From Anniella stebbinsi (lineage: Eukaryota; Chordata; Lepidosauria; Squamata; Anniellidae), in NCBI GenBank assembly GCA_029215795.1, contig JARDYH010000002.1, forward strand, positions 15,989,001-16,053,000: a stretch of 64,000 nucleotides of DNA. Direction: 5' to 3'. Both the position numbers and the translations under genes were made by a program. This document shows positions 11,625-22,164 of this stretch, one piece after another. The notes beneath the pieces were generated by a model, which saw only the letters and a program-made list of their open reading frames with translations, did not search any database and had not been told where the DNA came from. The number at the start of each line of letters is the position of its first letter. Within the stretch, counting starts at the first letter, position 1.

Positions 11625-12300
11625 CTGATCCAGCGAAACATCACTGGAACCAGGTTGCATTCTGAAGACCAACATCTTAACAGAGCATGTTTTGCCTGCC
11701 TCAGAACGGCCTGTTGCTGAGACACAATCACGCAATATGAGAAGCCATTAAGATATTTGCCAAATATTTCCTTCATCACTACGTACTGTTAAATTATGCT
11801 TGGTGACTGTAGAAACAAATCTCTCATTGTGAGCTGCATTCTAGGTCTGAATCCATTATCATTTGCCCTGTGACGACGACTCAAACGATTTTCATCTTTG
11901 ATTTGTGTGCATATTCATGGCATGAGACTCATGCTCAAGTGAGATGAAAGAGTCAGCACCTCCAAGTAAGGTCACTGTACATTAATAGTTGTGTGTCTTT
12001 AGTGTGGTCATGCAATTGTTGCACATAATCTGGCTTTGGGAACAAAAATCTGATTGGTGAATATGCTTTTTTTCATTCACCTGCCAGTTAACCAAAGGAG
12101 TCCTGTTATTTTTCTTTCCAACACTCCCAGTTTCTAGCCTTTATGGAATCTCAGTGCTCAGGAGTATGCATATGTTGAGAAAGAGTTCTAGTAGTCAAGG
12201 GGGGGGGGCACTTGGATACCCTTGAATGATTTCTTTTCTCTGGCTTCTACTTAGGTTGCCACGTCCTGAACAGGAAATAGTGCCTCTCCCTTTTAACACA
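11625..12300 (-). other. TCF4 intron stretch, nothing recognised
   Basis: No gene or clear mobile element. A G9 homopolymer occurs near 12201-12208. Confidence 0.5.
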
Positions 12301-12645
12301 GGTCCCCTCTACAAGGATTCGCTTTTGCGCTCGGTTAGGCGATTATGCGCATAATCGCTGAAGCGCATCTGCACCTAATACCTCTGCACGAGAGGCGGCG
12401 AAGCGCATTAACGGATGACCAAAATGCGCTTTACAAGTAGTTAATGCGCATAAGTGCTTGTTCACATAGTCAAAATGCGCTTTAACGGCCGGAGCAAAAT
12501 AAAACTCACTATTTAACGCGCATTCGAAAATGCGCATAATCGGAGAGAAAACACGCCTCTACACCAGATTTGCGCTCCGTTCTTGTAGAGGTAAATTTTT
12601 TTAAGCGCCTTGAAAGAGCTTTAAACCTCTCTTGTAGAGGCAGCC
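12301..12645. mobile_element. CpG-rich MITE, copy 2
   Basis: Starts 'ggtcccctctacaagg' and ends 'cttgtagaggcagcc'. The interior is full of 'gcgcat' words, for example 'aatgcgcataatcg' and 'gaagcgcattaacgg'. It matches copy 3 (48356-48710) along its whole length. Flanking bases read aca on both sides, a possible but weak 3-bp duplication. Confidence 0.85.
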
Positions 12646-12790
12646 ACAGTGAATCACTGCAGCAACAGATCCACCATCGGTTCTCTTGGCTATCCTCTTA
12701 CTCTACAGGCAGGATTATACTTTTGCCCCAAGCCAGGTGGATGAAAAGACTAATGTGTTGAGAGGTGCAGCAGGTGCAGGTTTCACTCAG

Positions 12791-13014
12791 TGGCTGAATT
12801 CAGATGACACAATAAGCAACTGGTGGGGGGAAACAATCGTCAGTTGTATTGACTATCGTGTCGTCCGAATGTTGCCATAGTCAACTCAGGGCTGATCCTA
12901 ATCCACACCACAGTTGATTATTTATTACCATGTTGTGTGGGGAGTACCCCCTAGATGAACAACTGTAAAGTTGATTATCACCCCATCATTGACTATCGTG
13001 TTGTCCGAATTCAG
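12791..13014. mobile_element. Palindromic MITE (TGGCTCAATTCGGACGACAC family), copy 1
   Basis: Begins 'tggctgaattcagatgacac' and ends 'gtgttgtccgaattcag', inverted repeats of one another. The interior has 'cagttgattatttattacca' and 'gtgtggggagtaccccctag'. Copies at 24912-25140, 34034-34252 and 62310-62537 share the same order. Confidence 0.85.
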
Positions 13015-13031
13015 GTGGTGTCTCAATGCAG

Positions 13032-13303
13032 TGAGAGCCAGTGTGGTGTAATGACTAAGCTTTAGCTGGCTCCCAGTCCAGCTAAAGTACTGGACTGGGA
13101 GCCAGGAGATCTGGATTCTAGTCTCTACTCAGCCATGGAAACCTACTGGGTAAGTTTGGGCCAGTCACAGACTCTAAGCCCAACCTACCTCACAGGGTTG
13201 TTGTTGTGAGGATAAAATGGAGAGGAGGATTATGTATGCCGCCTTGGGTTCCTTGGAGGGAAAAAAGTGGGATATAAATGCAATAATAAATGAAATAATA
13301 AAA
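13032..13303 (+). mobile_element. Sauria-type SINE (tRNA head, LINE-like tail)
   Basis: Reads 'gagccagtgtggtgtaatga' at the 5' end, then 'actgggtaagtttgggccag', 'cctacctcacagggttgttg' and the tail 'aaaaagtgggatataaatg' with an A/T-rich repeat. This order is diagnostic of the squamate tRNA-derived SINE, whose tail is shared with a partner LINE. It carries an unusual internal hairpin at 13066-13105 (see findings). Its presence is the best evidence in the window for a squamate host. Confidence 0.8.
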
Positions 13304-13469
13304 AATTAAGGTAGGGCGACCATGTGGAAAGGAGGGCGGGGCTCCTGTATCTTTAAAAGTTGCATAGAAAAGGTGTCCTTTGTATGCCTACAGCACCTGG
13401 TGAAATTCCCTCTTCAACACAAGAGTTAAAGCTGCAGGAGCTATACTAGAGTGTGAACATGACAAAAAA

Positions 13470-13508
13470 GGCCAAACGCGTTTCGACATTACGTCTTCTT
13501 CAGTGGCC
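13470..13508 (-). ncRNA. Hammerhead-ribozyme-like motif, left arm
   Basis: Read on the minus strand: GGCCA, CTGAAGA, an extra A, GACG-TAA-TGTC, GAA, ACGCGT, T, TGGCC. GGCCA pairs with TGGCC (stem I), CTGAAGA and GAA are the conserved core boxes, GACG pairs with TGTC including one G-U (stem II), and ACGCGT is self-complementary and could form a tiny stem III or pair with a second copy. The base before stem I is T, allowed at the cleavage site. Activity is not shown. Confidence 0.5.
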
Positions 13509-13783
13509 TCTGTAACACAACAAGCATATATACTACTATAATTACCAGTTATTTGCAGATTATACACAATTCAAAATCTCACAACTATGGAATTTATTTA
13601 CAAAAAATGTACAAAGATGTTTTTGTCACCCGGCACAAGTCTACTATATCAGCTTGTGCCTGGTAACAAAAACATATTTGTACAACTTTTGTAAATAAAT
13701 TCCATAGTTGTGAGATTTTGAATTGTGTATAATCTGCAAATAACTGGTAATTATAGTAGTATATATGTTTGCTGTATGACAGA

Positions 13784-13822
13784 GGCCACTGAAGAAGATG
13801 TAACGTCGAAACGCGTTTGGCC
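13784..13822 (+). ncRNA. Hammerhead-ribozyme-like motif, right arm
   Basis: Same arrangement on the plus strand: GGCCA, CTGAAGA, A, GATG-TAA-CGTC, GAA, ACGCGT, T, TGGCC. Relative to the left arm, stem II differs at two positions (GATG/CGTC against GACG/TGTC). Each difference trades a Watson-Crick pair for a G-U pair, so pairing is kept. The extra A between the CTGAAGA box and stem II departs from the canonical core. Confidence 0.5.
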
Positions 13823-14065
13823 TATCTTCTATTACAACCATACAGAGCTAATTGTCTTAATAAGTGTTGAAGGAGTATTTACTCAGCATTTTTATCATTC
13901 TGTAAATTCAATTGCTCTGCTTAAATGTTTTAATATATCTGAATGAAATTACCTTTAAATTTTGAAAACCTTAACTCTTTGGCTATACTAGAGTGCCCAG
14001 ATACAAAAGAGGGCAGGGCTCCTGCAGCTTTAACTGTTGTGATGAAGAGGGGATTTCACCAGGTG

Positions 14066-14491
14066 AGGGTGACCAGATAAAATCCAGGTCATGGCTCATG
14101 TAACTTTAACAGTTGTAGAGAAAAGGGAATTTTATTTATTTATTTATTTATTGCATTTTTATACCGCCCTATAGCCGAAGCTCTCTGGGCGGTTCACAAA
14201 AATTAAAACCATAAAATCATTTTAAAAATATAAAACAAGCCACAATCCAAAAACAACAAATAACATACAATCTAAAAACACAACCAAAATAAAAACAGTT
14301 AAAGTTGCAGGGGCCCTGCCTTCTTTTGTATATGGTCACTCTAGTATAGTGCATGCACCATTAACTGTTGTGATGAAGAGGCAATTTCACCAGGAACTAA
14401 TTGCATACAAATGACACTGGCTGAAATTCCCTTTTCTCTACAACTGTTAAAGTGACATGAGCCCTGACCTGGATTTTATCTGGTCAGCCTA
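14066..14491. mobile_element. hAT-type palindromic MITE, copy 3, nested in copy 2
   Basis: Starts 'agggtgaccagataaaatcc' and ends 'ggattttatctggtcagcct'+a. It is flanked by the perfect 8-bp duplication accaggtg at 14058-14065 and 14492-14499. It lies inside an older member of its own family and is itself interrupted by an L2-tail-like sequence at about 14131-14297. Confidence 0.85.
14131..14297 (-). mobile_element. L2-like LINE 3' tail inside the nested MITE
   Basis: Contains (TTTA)n then 'gcatttttataccgccctat', 'agccgaagctctctgggcgg' and an A-rich stretch. Read on the minus strand this ends 'gcggtataaaaatgcaataa' plus (ATAA)n, a 3' tail. Related tails are at 47160-47250, 62625-62972 and 63601-64000. 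Confidence 0.75.
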
Positions 14492-14601
14492 ACCAGGTGC
14501 TGCATGCATACAAATGGCACCTGCTGAAATTCCCTTTTCTATGCAACTGTTAAAGATACAGGAGCCCTGTCCTCCTTTCCATAGGGTCACTCTATTTAAG
14601 G

Positions 14602-15650
14602 GGACTGTTCAGAGGTTCTTGTCCTCAACCTGCCCTCTCTTCTTCCGCTGTCTGGTTCTAGATCCAAAACAAAATAAATACAAAAAAAAGGGGGGGGGAA
14701 TTGGCTTTGCATAAATAACTTATTCTAACTGCAGAATTTCTATGTAATCAAAAGGATGTTATGTATGCTTAAACTTGATTGAAATAATTAGGGTGTAAGC
14801 ACACAATTAAATCTAAAGAATACCATGCAGGATTCTGCCCTTTGTGCTTTCTTTGCTCCGGCATCAGCTACCTTCCTGGATTTTTCTTGCATAGAGTAGA
14901 CATGTCTCTGCACACAGCTACATCTGTACAAGCAGGGCACAAAAACCTCATTCACATTAACTTTCAAGTATACATATTTGATAGATGAGATCATTTCCCC
15001 CCAGTAAACACAGAAAGAAAAGTTGATGTATTCTCACTGTAATTAGACACCCATTGACACAGAAAACTGTTTTGGTGTCTTTGAATTGTAATCTCCCCAT
15101 GAAATATCAATTATACCTGACAGGCTCAGAGTGCTATATTCCAGTTTCAATTACCCTGCCAGTATCTGTCATATCAAAAGAAAGCAAAACTTATTTGCTC
15201 TAAAGTGGGGGGAAAAACACACCATTTAGTCCTAAAAGTGCATCTTTAAAAGTGGTAAGAAACGCTAGTCCAAATGTTAACTTTTATTGCACACAGATGG
15301 GCACTCTGAAGTTTGTGAATTGTGGGCAGCAGATAAAAGCTGCAAAAAATTAAAACAATGGAAGAAGGTTTCTTATGAAGTTATGAGAAGTATACCCTGC
15401 TGCTGCTTACAGTTAACTCTTTTCATACTGAGGGACAAAACTTCAAAGTACCCTTACTTTTGAGGTATAATTACTTTAAAGGGAATTGAAACCAGTTCTC
15501 AAAAGAAAGCAAATGCGGGAAATTGATGTATCTTCACAGCTTTGGTGTTCTCAACCACAAACATCAAGGGGTAGAAAAAGGTCAGTGGGACAACAGAATC
15601 CCTCACTACTAGATACCCCACACCATTATCCTATTGTGAAACTCTCATAG
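14602..15650 (-). other. TCF4 intron stretch, nothing recognised
   Basis: No gene or clear repeat. Apparently unique AT-rich sequence. Confidence 0.55.
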
Positions 15651-15740
15651 CTCAATCCTATGCGTCTCTACTTCTAAGTAAGCTCCACTGAGCTCAATGT
15701 GGCTTACTTCTTAAGTAAGTGTGCATAGCAGTGCAGCATT
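15651..15740. repeat. Short palindromic interspersed repeat (AGTAAG family)
   Basis: Reads 'caatcctatgcgtctctact', 'taagtaagctccactgagct', 'caatgtggcttacttcttaa', then 'gtgtgcatagcagtgcagc'. The AAGTAAG...CTTACTT arms form a stem. Same family as 1275-1345 and 28385-28495. Confidence 0.65.
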
Positions 15741-15928
15741 CAGCATGAGGCTCCAACATCCATAATCATGTGGGTAGATTGCCAATATTTATCTGATTTA
15801 TAGCACAAGCTATCTGATGTGTTCAAGATGGGCAATTCACAAATTATACATTAAATAAATTGTCTTCTGCCCCTAAAGTTTGTACAGGCTAACACCCTGC
15901 TCTTAGACAAATGTAGATTTGAGACACT

Positions 15929-16389
15929 GGCCATGTCTCCACCAGGCAGTTATCCCGGGGTCGTCCCCAGATTGTCCCTTTGCATCCACACGATGTACAG
16001 GAGATCCCGGGATCAAGGACAACCTGGGGACGAACCTAGGATAAAGGAAACTGGGGATATCCTGTTTTTTCCGTCATCCCGGGTGCTAATGAGCACGGAG
16101 CTGCATGGGGTGGCTTTGTGCCCATGGTGGTGGGGGGGGGGGAGAGAAAGCAATTTTGTCACCCCCAGGATGGCGGGGGAGAGTTGGGAGCATTTTTTAA
16201 AAAAAACTTGCCTCTCTACTCCTCTTCAGTTTTTTTTGTTTTTTTTAAAGATGGCACCCACAGCGTCCCTCTTTCCTTCTGAGACGTTGCGTGGTGATGT
16301 AGACAGTGCAGGAAGATCGCGGAAGGAGGTAAGTCTGCGATCCTCCCCCCTCCCTCCCTCTACACTCTTAGGTGTAGACATGCCCACTA
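15929..16389. mobile_element. hAT-like non-autonomous element (GGCCATGTCTACACC family), copy 2
   Basis: Starts 'ggccatgtctccaccaggca' and ends 'aggtgtagacatgccc', inverted repeats. The interior has 'cacgatgtacaggagatccc' and 'atcctcccccctccctccct', matching copies 3 and 4. A 155-codon open frame on the plus strand falls wholly inside it and is not protein-like. Confidence 0.8.
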
Positions 16390-16576
16390 TTTGTTTATAA
16401 AAGGAAGCATTTTTCAAGAGGATACATTGTTGAGTAAACCCTATTTCTGCTCCACTGTCCTTCTCTAGCATGCCTTAACTTTGCTCATTACTATGAGGCA
16501 TAAGAGTTTCAGGGTGGGTAGAACCACTGGTGTCTCCTGGCCACTTTCTGGTGGGCAATCTAGTTCCTGCCAGTCA

Positions 16577-16712
16577 GGAACATAGGAAGCAGTCTTATAT
16601 TGAGTGAGATCATTGGTCTCTAGGTTTTCAGAAGCCTATTTGGAGGTGTCAGGAATTGAACCTAAGACCTTCTGCATGGAAAACTTGTGCTCTATCACTG
16701 AGCTATGGCCCC
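16577..16712 (-). mobile_element. tRNA-derived SINE, antisense, shortened
   Basis: Begins 'ggaacataggaagcagtctt' and ends 'accttctgcatggaaaactt' with 'ctctatcactgagctatggc', the antisense of a tRNA-like head. The middle part is shortened compared with 44403-44605. Confidence 0.75.
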
Positions 16713-16934
16713 TCCCCTGACTCCCAGTTGCTGCGATTCTTGCAATAAATGCTGGACAAGATGGACCCTTGTTCCGATCTAGCATGACTTATGACCTTAA
16801 GCAATAATGCATACTAAGAATCACTGCACACAAATTAGTTATGCCTTAATTGCTAAGACGCCCAAATTATGCACTCTTGTATTAAATTTACACACAGCTG
16901 TGGATTATGGAGATTCTAGTAAAAAAGAAAAGTA

Positions 16935-16960
16935 TTGGGAAAAAGGTGGGATATAAATAA

Positions 16961-17004
<44 letters not shown>

Positions 17005-17006
17005 GA
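16935..17006 (+). mobile_element. LINE/SINE tail with (AAT)n
   Basis: 'aaaaggtgggatataaataa' is followed by an AAT run to about 17003. This is the characteristic 3' end of squamate L2 or Sauria elements, whose tail has grown into a microsatellite. Confidence 0.6.
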
Positions 17007-19152
17007 AAAGATTGACATCTGTCTTCTCCTGCTTTGTGCTATGTGCTGTTGTTGCACACCAGGGCTGGCATGTCAAAGATGTAGTTCCTGCACCCCATTC
17101 AGACCAAGGATGCTTGAGGAATTCAATCTTCACAAATTCCAAATAAAACCAGCCTGATCTGCACGTCCCAGACAAATATGCGGTTTGGAACTTACTTATT
17201 CATCAGGCTTTGCACTTCCTGAACGTTTTGATGCAGTTCCTGCCTCATCAAAATACGTGTAAAACGATGTGCGTTTTGAGGGGAAATCTTAGAAATACCT
17301 ATTTAGAGACACGTTTAGAAACACATATTCGAACTGTATGTAAATGCAAATTTTCATGTGAATTTAAAAACGAAAACATTGCAGATTAATGTGGGAATGC
17401 AATGGGACAGACTTAGGGGTGAATGGAGGCAAATGTGACATGTTTCTTTGGTAGCAGAGAGATCCACAGGAGCAAGACAATAGAAGGGAAACAGAAGGAA
17501 AAAGAAATACAAGGTTATAAGACTTTTTAAATGACCCTCCCTAGTATCTCTCAATACATTGGCATGTTTGGGCAACCGTCTTTATTACATATTATGGATA
17601 GTTTTCCAAACAAAGCCTTCTTTATTACTGCCCGCTCCCAAGAGGCCTTTGCATAACTTGCAATCGTAACACATGACCTTGCCTTAATTTAATTATGTCT
17701 GTTATGTATACCACCTCTTTGTTTTTAGGAATGAAATAATCTGTAGTCTAGAATAAGATAGAGCTCACTTTATCCTAGGAATATCTTTCCCCCACCGTCT
17801 TTTGGATTCTCTACCCAATCCCCGCCCTGAACAGCCTGCTTGAAAGATTAAACGCTGCATTTTTAAACTCTGGTTGGTCCTCATTAAAAAGGTATCCCAT
17901 CATTGACTCTGTGATGTTAGTTCTGCTGCACCAACATGGCTACCTGGTTTTGATACCTTTTGGTACAAACGATATTGAAAATGTGTGAAAAATGTAATGT
18001 AAACTAATTAGTTTGGAAGGAACCTGAAGATAATTTAATTCAACCCCCCCCCCCCAAGGAAGTTTCTTCCATTTCCATCTTATATATACCAACGGATATA
18101 TCCGATGGAGTGCAGTGGTTGAATATATATTTGCGTGTAGATTGCCCCAGGTTAAAACACTGGCACCTCTATTAAAGCAAGGGTGGGATAGACTTTACCT
18201 GAAATCTTTGACAGCCACTACCAATCAAGCGGAAATTCAGGGGAAACTCAGTATATAGGAAACTTCCTTATGTTCAGATTAACCAAACAAATGTGTGCAA
18301 TACAAGATTTGCCTGCCCAGTTCCGATAATGATGTTGCAAACCTATCCAGACAGTCTTATAAAATGCAATCTAATCTATGAAGGAAGAATTTTGCTCATC
18401 CACATTTTAGGATTTTCTAAGGGTTTAAGAGGTGTGTTTGGCTTGTCAAACTTATATAAATGTATTGTAACTGCAGTTATTAGCTGTTACACATTTGGAA
18501 GAGTACAGCCAAACAGATAAAATAAAGACAAATCCCAGTAACATATTTAACAATAGTTTAAAATGATGACCACTTGTATTTTTTTTAAAAACACACACAC
18601 ACACACAATCCAATTCAAAGCATTAACGAAAAAGATGAAAGCAAGCAGGCTGTAAGGTGACGTGTGTTAACATGAGCCCACGATTGTCAAAATGTATAAG
18701 CTGGACGGAAAGCAGGTTTGTGCAAAGCTCTTATAAACCTCCAGCGCTAAGTAAAGAGAGAATGACGAAGGACACTTCAACAAAGTTGGGTTCTCACACT
18801 GTGTGTGCGTGTTATTGGTCCGAATTATTCACTCTTATTTAACTGCACTGAAAGTCTTTCATCTCCATGCTATACAATAATAGTTTCCATATGACTGGTG
18901 GCTTAGCTATAAATAAGATCAAAAGCAAAAGAAAAGCATTTCATAGTAACGGGAGTGGGGGGTTGAGTCAGTATGAGCAGCATTAAATCAAGAAAAATAG
19001 CAAAGTTTAACAGTTTTCTTTTAATACAGAAAAGTACCACAGAGTAATAAGCAGCTTTCCAAACAGCTTATGAAAAGGCATTCTGCAAGTGGTAGTCATA
19101 TGCAAAAACCCATTTAAATGTAACCGAAAAAATGGCAAAGCAGAAGTTTGGC

Positions 19153-19156
<4 letters not shown>

Positions 19157-19194
<38 letters not shown>
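19157..19194. repeat. (AG)n microsatellite
   Basis: 38 bases of uninterrupted AG, followed by GGGA repeats. Confidence 0.95.
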
Positions 19195-19200
<6 letters not shown>

Positions 19201-20928
19201 AGGTAGTAATGCCACGTCTTAAGTAGAGGCAGAGACCAGCTATAAACAAATGAAAAGGGGGAAAAAAGAACAAGGGAAAACGGATTTTCGTGTTTATGCA
19301 CACTGTAAGAGAAGGCTGTGTGGCAGTACTCCAAACATGTCTCTATACTCTTTCTGTTCTATTTTAAAGGAGGGGGGGGGAGTGGCCTTGGGTAATCCAT
19401 TATTATTATTATTTTTGAAGAAATCACAACATTGCTCAACTCAGACCCATGAGCTCTACGTTAAAGGGATGTTTTATTTGGCATTGCAAATCAACTCAAT
19501 TGGAAGAGCCAACTTCCCAAACTCATTTTCTTCTGGAGATGCAAAAATAACAATGCTAAGCTCCATTCCCTACTGGACCAACAGATGTTAATAATCCATG
19601 GGAGGGGATGCATTTCCTTTGTGCCTAACAGACAGCCAATGTGTACCGTTTTGTAATGTTTTAATACGTTTTAGGAGAGGTTTTGCCCTTTGGGATGCTA
19701 TCTTACGGGTAGCGCTTCCTCTGTCCTACTGTTACCACACATTTCCTCCTCTCCAAAAGTCCCTTAATTGGCTGTTCTGGCATTCTTTGTTTAACGCACA
19801 AGGTGAAACAACTGTAGTGCTTTTAAAAAGTGAAGCGAGCTACCATAGGGAGCAGCAGGTTGCCACCGCCAGTGAAATAAAGTCAGCAATGATTTCCTTC
19901 CTACGGAGATGATTATTCATTTTATGTACTGGCTGAATATGGAGATGTTCAAGATCCAAAAGCTACAGGATTAGGAATATTAGTGCTTTTGCTGTAAGTA
20001 ATGGCCCGTCAGTGAAACCCACAGAGTAAAAATAAACAGTGAAATGGGTAGGTTGGATGTTTTATTCTTAAATAAAAGAAAATACCTTTCAAGAGACTCT
20101 CGCAGCTAAGCTCAAACTATCCTTCTTTCTTCCACTTGTTTCTAAACACCTGTTGAATGGTGACCTCAGCACTACACCTCGAGATTCAGACGTTTTGCAA
20201 AACAGCTTTTTAAACAAAAGCCAGCTGTTTCTCATCTACGCTACAGGGGAAATAGAAATCAGGGCAGTGCTGGAGAAATGTTACCCAGAGACTTCCATTC
20301 TCCAATAACTTTCACACACCCAGCTGCACAATAGAGCCATCCATGTGTAGAAAAGTAGGGAACACGGGCTAATGCTAAATTAAAACTTGGAAACCGAATA
20401 CTACTATTTTAACAATGCGCCTAATTAGCCAGTTTCAAATGAATGAAGTCATTGTATTAGGATTTTTTTTTTAAGTGACATTTTATATAATGGCTGGATC
20501 CCTACCCTACTCTCTCCAAATATCAACATCGTCGTTCAAAAATGATTTTAAGTGTATGATATAATTACACAGAATTAGTAATGCTAACTAAGTCAGGTAG
20601 GGTTCAAACATTGTATAAAATGATTTGCTGCAGCTCCTTTAAAAAAGTTTCACTGCAGCACAATGCTTTGTCTTTTGTGAAAGAAAACTTTTTTTAAAAA
20701 AGGCAATGTGCTGAGGATAACGGATTGCATTATTATGAAAATACAAAATGGGGCACAATTAAAAGATGTATTTATTTATTTAGTAAACAAGGCGTCGCCT
20801 TTAAAATAACTTTAAGTTGTTTCTCTCTTTAGATTTTGATATAAATGCCAGAATACAACTGCTTCATAAACTGCTACTTTATTTCCTAAGAGTGGAAAAT
20901 TCCATGAGTTAATCTAATTTGGATGTTT

Positions 20929-20930
<2 letters not shown>

Positions 20931-20966
<36 letters not shown>
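20931..20966. repeat. (CA)n microsatellite
   Basis: Uninterrupted CA run of about 36 bases in the large intron. Confidence 0.95.
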
Positions 20967-20970
<4 letters not shown>

Positions 20971-22164
20971 CTTGGGTGTTGTCATGTGAAACAAGCAGGC
21001 AAATTGACAGCGGTTTAAGAAGTATTGCAAAAACATAACAGGTTCAAACTAATGCTGCCCCTCCACTAACTGAGTGAGTTCCGGCCCATGAAAGGGGCTT
21101 GCATCCAGCAAAATGGGGAGGAAGCAATTTTTGCTGACTCTCCCTCATCCTCGCAGCCTCCTTTATCACCACCTCTTCCACTGTTGACAAGGGTCCCCCA
21201 ACCACCTAGAGCAGATTTTTGGTGGGAGGGGGGGCTGCAGGGGAAATGGACAGCCAAGTGCCTAGCGTGCCCTGTTCTGTGAGTGGGACTCTGCCCACAG
21301 GGTTCTCAATCAATCTGGGCCTGCTTGTGCAGCTCAACAGTTGTCGTAAATTCATTTGTGAATGGACATGAAAGAGATGGGCCTCTTTCACAATTTCACC
21401 ACAGAAGTTATTGTGCAAGTGCTATCTTATGCAATCCCATTTTAATGCCTTTGAGTAAAATCCTGCAACGTCTGTAGAATGACAGGAGTCACAAAAAACT
21501 AGAACGGTGACTGTTGGATCAAGACAGAAAAGCCTTATCAGCACTGGCCAATTTGGAGACGTACTACTATAAAATCCTCTTTCAATTTTCTTTTGGTAGA
21601 TTCAGAACCAATAGAGTGCTGCATTTTTGTGGGCCAGTCATTTCATCTTTGGATTCACTCGAAGCCCAGTTTGATAGCATATCTTGTGCATTATATTTAA
21701 ATCCATGTTGCATTTCACTAAGAAGATTTCGCTTAAGTATTATGGCTCCGGACAAGTTGGGAGCGGGGGGGGGGGGGGTTCTCCTAAATTAGTTTAACTG
21801 CTGAAGCCTCTCAGATCAGCAATCTAGATTCTTGTGCTGGCCTCTTTTAAAATTCTCCATCTCCCATATTACATGGCAGGAGACTGGCCAAATAAGAACA
21901 ATCTGCCAGATTGTGCTTTAAGAAGCGGATTTATACCAGGTAAGAATATTTGCCCATTCAGCCCAGCAGCACTGGCTGGTAGTGTGCCTCCAAGGTTAGA
22001 GGCTGGGGTCTTTCACCTTGCCTGCTACCTGATCCTTCTTTTTTAACTGGAGATGCAAGGATTCCATCTGTGGTCTGTTAAGGAGCTATGATTCCTCCCC
22101 CTTTCTATGCATCTGAGATTAGTGAGAGAGAAGAAGAACACGCCATATGCATGCTCAAAGTATG

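Larger units (their letters stand above)
13454..13982. mobile_element. Penelope-like insertion with inverted hammerhead-type arms
   Basis: A 529-bp insertion flanked by the perfect 13-bp direct repeat ctatactagagtg (13441-13453 and 13983-13995). Inside, 13470-13639 and 13653-13822 are 170-bp inverted arms with a 13-base loop and only scattered mismatches. The outer ends carry 'cactgaagaagatgtaacgt' followed by 'cgaaacgcgtttggcc' (plus strand at right, minus strand at left), which fits a hammerhead ribozyme core. Hammerhead motifs are known in the terminal repeats of Penelope-like elements, so this is probably a pair of such repeats in head-to-head or tail-to-tail form. No reverse transcriptase is present. 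The sequence at 13823-13982 is AT-rich and unrecognised. Confidence 0.65.
13312..14593. mobile_element. hAT-type palindromic MITE, copy 2, carrying nested insertions
   Basis: The outer element starts 'tagggcgaccatgtggaaag' and ends 'cctttccatagggtcactct'. It is flanked by aattaagg (13304-13311) and atttaagg (14594-14601), agreeing at 7 of 8 bases, as expected for an old hAT duplication. The span is inflated by two insertions: a palindromic element at 13454-13982 and a second copy of the same MITE family at 14066-14491. Removing both leaves an element of about 310 bp, like the copies at 5611 and 30718. Confidence 0.8.
17007..22160 (-). other. Repeat-poor 5-kb stretch of the large TCF4 intron
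   Basis: Contains no exon and no recognisable transposon, only simple repeats: (CA)n at about 18588-18606, (AG)n at 19157-19194 and (CA)n at about 20931-20966. Low repeat density stands out against the rest of the window, and the section at 19600-20700 has balanced composition. Intronic enhancers of developmental genes often look like this, but nothing here proves function. Confidence 0.5.

Noticed and set aside
15933..16400. 155-codon plus-strand open frame
   Set aside because: Falls inside the hAT-like element at 15929-16389; composition-driven.
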